Assembly (NCBI GenBank): GCA_013397795.1 | Contig: VZTJ01005258.1 | Coordinates: 1-64,000, forward strand | Source of the DNA: Orthonyx spaldingii | Taxonomy: Eukaryota; Chordata; Aves; Passeriformes; Orthonychidae | Length of the DNA stretch: 64,000 bases | Direction of reading: 5' to 3' | Shown: piece by piece, positions 62,601-64,000 of the stretch | Numbering within the stretch: position 1 is the stretch's first letter | Layout: the number at the start of each line of letters is the position of its first letter | Position numbers and translations under genes: made by a program | Notes under the pieces: generated by a model | Databases searched by the model: none | Seen by the model: the letters and a program-made list of their open reading frames with translations, nothing else | What the model was told of the DNA's origin: nothing

Positions 62601-64000
62601 GATTTCCAAGATAAACACGTGCCATCAATGCCACTGGAGACAGAGACTGATTGAAGCTTTGGACCTGTTCTGCTCTGCAGTGCCAGGTTAGACTCCCCTT
62701 CAACCCCAGGCCTGCTGATATCTGGGAATCCAGTAAGCTGCCATGGGGTTGGAGAATCCCTGTCCCAGTGATTGTCTGGGTGCTGTCATACATCACAAAG
62801 GCTACAAACCTGCATGGTTGTCCAACTGTTCTGCTAACCTCCATGTTCCATGAGATATTTTCTTCTTTTGGTACCCATAAAATTCAAAGCTCAGGATTTA
62901 TGATCCCCGGTAAACCCAGCATATAAACAGAGAAACCATCTCCTTCCATGAACAAGTGAATTTCTCTTGTAAGAGATCTCACATTAGGCCTTCATCTCTT
63001 CAGCCAAGGTACCAAGACAGCCTTCCTTGTCATGGAACTGCCTTTGCAGTCAGCTGGTAAGTCTTCTTGCCAGTCTGAGCTCTTCAATGCAAAGATATGT
63101 CATAAACCTTCCTCCCAAAAAAAATCCTTCACTGAATGAGGGGGAAATGACTGGGGTGCATTGACAGCTTTGAACTATCTGAAATGACTTTGTGAAGTTT
63201 TACAGAGACCCAACCCAGCCAGGAACACTCACCTTTAAAACAGAAATTAAAATTAACTATCTTTATTTTTTCATTAAGGAAAAAAAGTAGCATGTTCCAC
63301 TGGAGCACCCACTCCACTTCTGTGTCACTGTGACACTTCCACTGACAGTCACACTTAGGTTCTGCCAATATCCCATGGAGCCCACCAGGATGAGGCATCA
63401 CACTCAGTATTCATCTCCCAATATTGTATGGAGCAGGTAATAATTCCATACAAACAATCTTTTCAATGACAGGTCCCATAAAATATGGAGGCCACTGTCA
63501 GAGAGGAACAGAGCCAGAGGCCAGGACTGGATTTGGTGGTATCCCACCTGCTCTCCTGATGCCATGTATCCACACTGGACTCCAGCCAACAGGATGCAGC
63601 CAAATGTGATTCCATGACATTACTCCAGCTTACACCACTGTAAATAAGACTGGACTCTTGCCCTTCCTTTCCCATGCTACCAGTGTGGCTTTACTGTGCA
63701 GCTGCCAGTCTGAATGCCAATCCATTCTGCCGCTGGCTTTCTGCAGGACCTGACTCTCACGCTTCAGTGCATCCTTGCAGTCGAAACAAGACGTTTGCTC
63801 ATACATATTTTTAATCCTGTTGCTACCCTAGCTCCTTCTCGTTAGTGGCCTTGAACAGTCGTTGGTTTCACACCAGGAGAACAGACCAATTATCTTGCAC
63901 AGCCCAGGGGAGAGCCACTGCTCCAGGAGGAGAGGGATGCTTGCCCCAGTGGGAACAAGTGCTGTCCTGATGTAAGGGGAGGAAATCCCAGAAGTTCAGA
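56641..64000. other. No gene recognised; right end of the window
   Basis: The part from 57650 to 58110 is AT-rich with several TTTATT/AATAAA-type words. A T run is at 58590-58601. The ORF at 59911-60384 (157 codons) has no recognisable domain. I saw no CHRDL1 exons, tRNAs or known repeats. Confidence 0.5.

Noticed and set aside
1..64000. CRISPR arrays, operons or bacterial insertion sequences
   Set aside because: The window is vertebrate nuclear DNA; no regularly spaced repeats of that kind are present.

Overview
The window is vertebrate nuclear DNA, almost certainly from a bird. Three truncated CR1 LINE copies, two of them ending in the ATTCTATGATTCTAT-type 3' end, point to a sauropsid and most likely an avian genome. 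Its only protein-coding gene that I recognise with certainty is PAK3 (p21-activated kinase 3), on the minus strand. Six constitutive coding exons carry the N-terminal regulatory half of the kinase. They read through consensus splice sites without a frame break: 14326-14152, 8965-8865, 4286-4133, 3108-3071, 1837-1709 and 1113-951. Together they give residues 1-253 of the short isoform: the Nck-binding proline motif, basic region, CRIB, autoinhibitory segment, acidic stretch and PIX-binding proline motif. The catalytic kinase exons lie beyond the left edge. A 45-bp alternative cassette, known in mammals as exon b, is intact at 5376-5332.

From 14.35 kb to about 50 kb I see no coding exons. I interpret this as the large 5'-untranslated intron region of PAK3. 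It holds two CR1 3' ends (35.6 and 37.3 kb), a small isolated CpG-dense block (25.36-25.48 kb) next to a purine tract, several short tandem duplications, and an old minus-strand endogenous retrovirus remnant (27.17-28.72 kb). The remnant has a complete 431-bp LTR, a primer-binding site matching tRNA-Arg(CCG), a splice donor, an 85-nt tRNA-like element in its leader, and a gag matrix reading frame broken by one stop.

Between about 49.74 and 51.80 kb is a CpG island interrupted by a 758-bp assembly gap (50748-51505). It has GC boxes, a perfect CRE palindrome and, on the minus strand, a good splice donor (50326) following an ATG in strong context. It is the best candidate in the window for a PAK3 promoter and first exon. 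A plus-strand ORF with coding-like codon bias (50473-50688) abuts the gap and is unidentified.

From 52 to 64 kb I see no gene. This interval holds a plus-strand solo LTR (54596-55019) and a possible promoter-like block near 56.55 kb. If the mammalian gene order holds, CHRDL1 would lie further right, but I see no CHRDL1 exon here.
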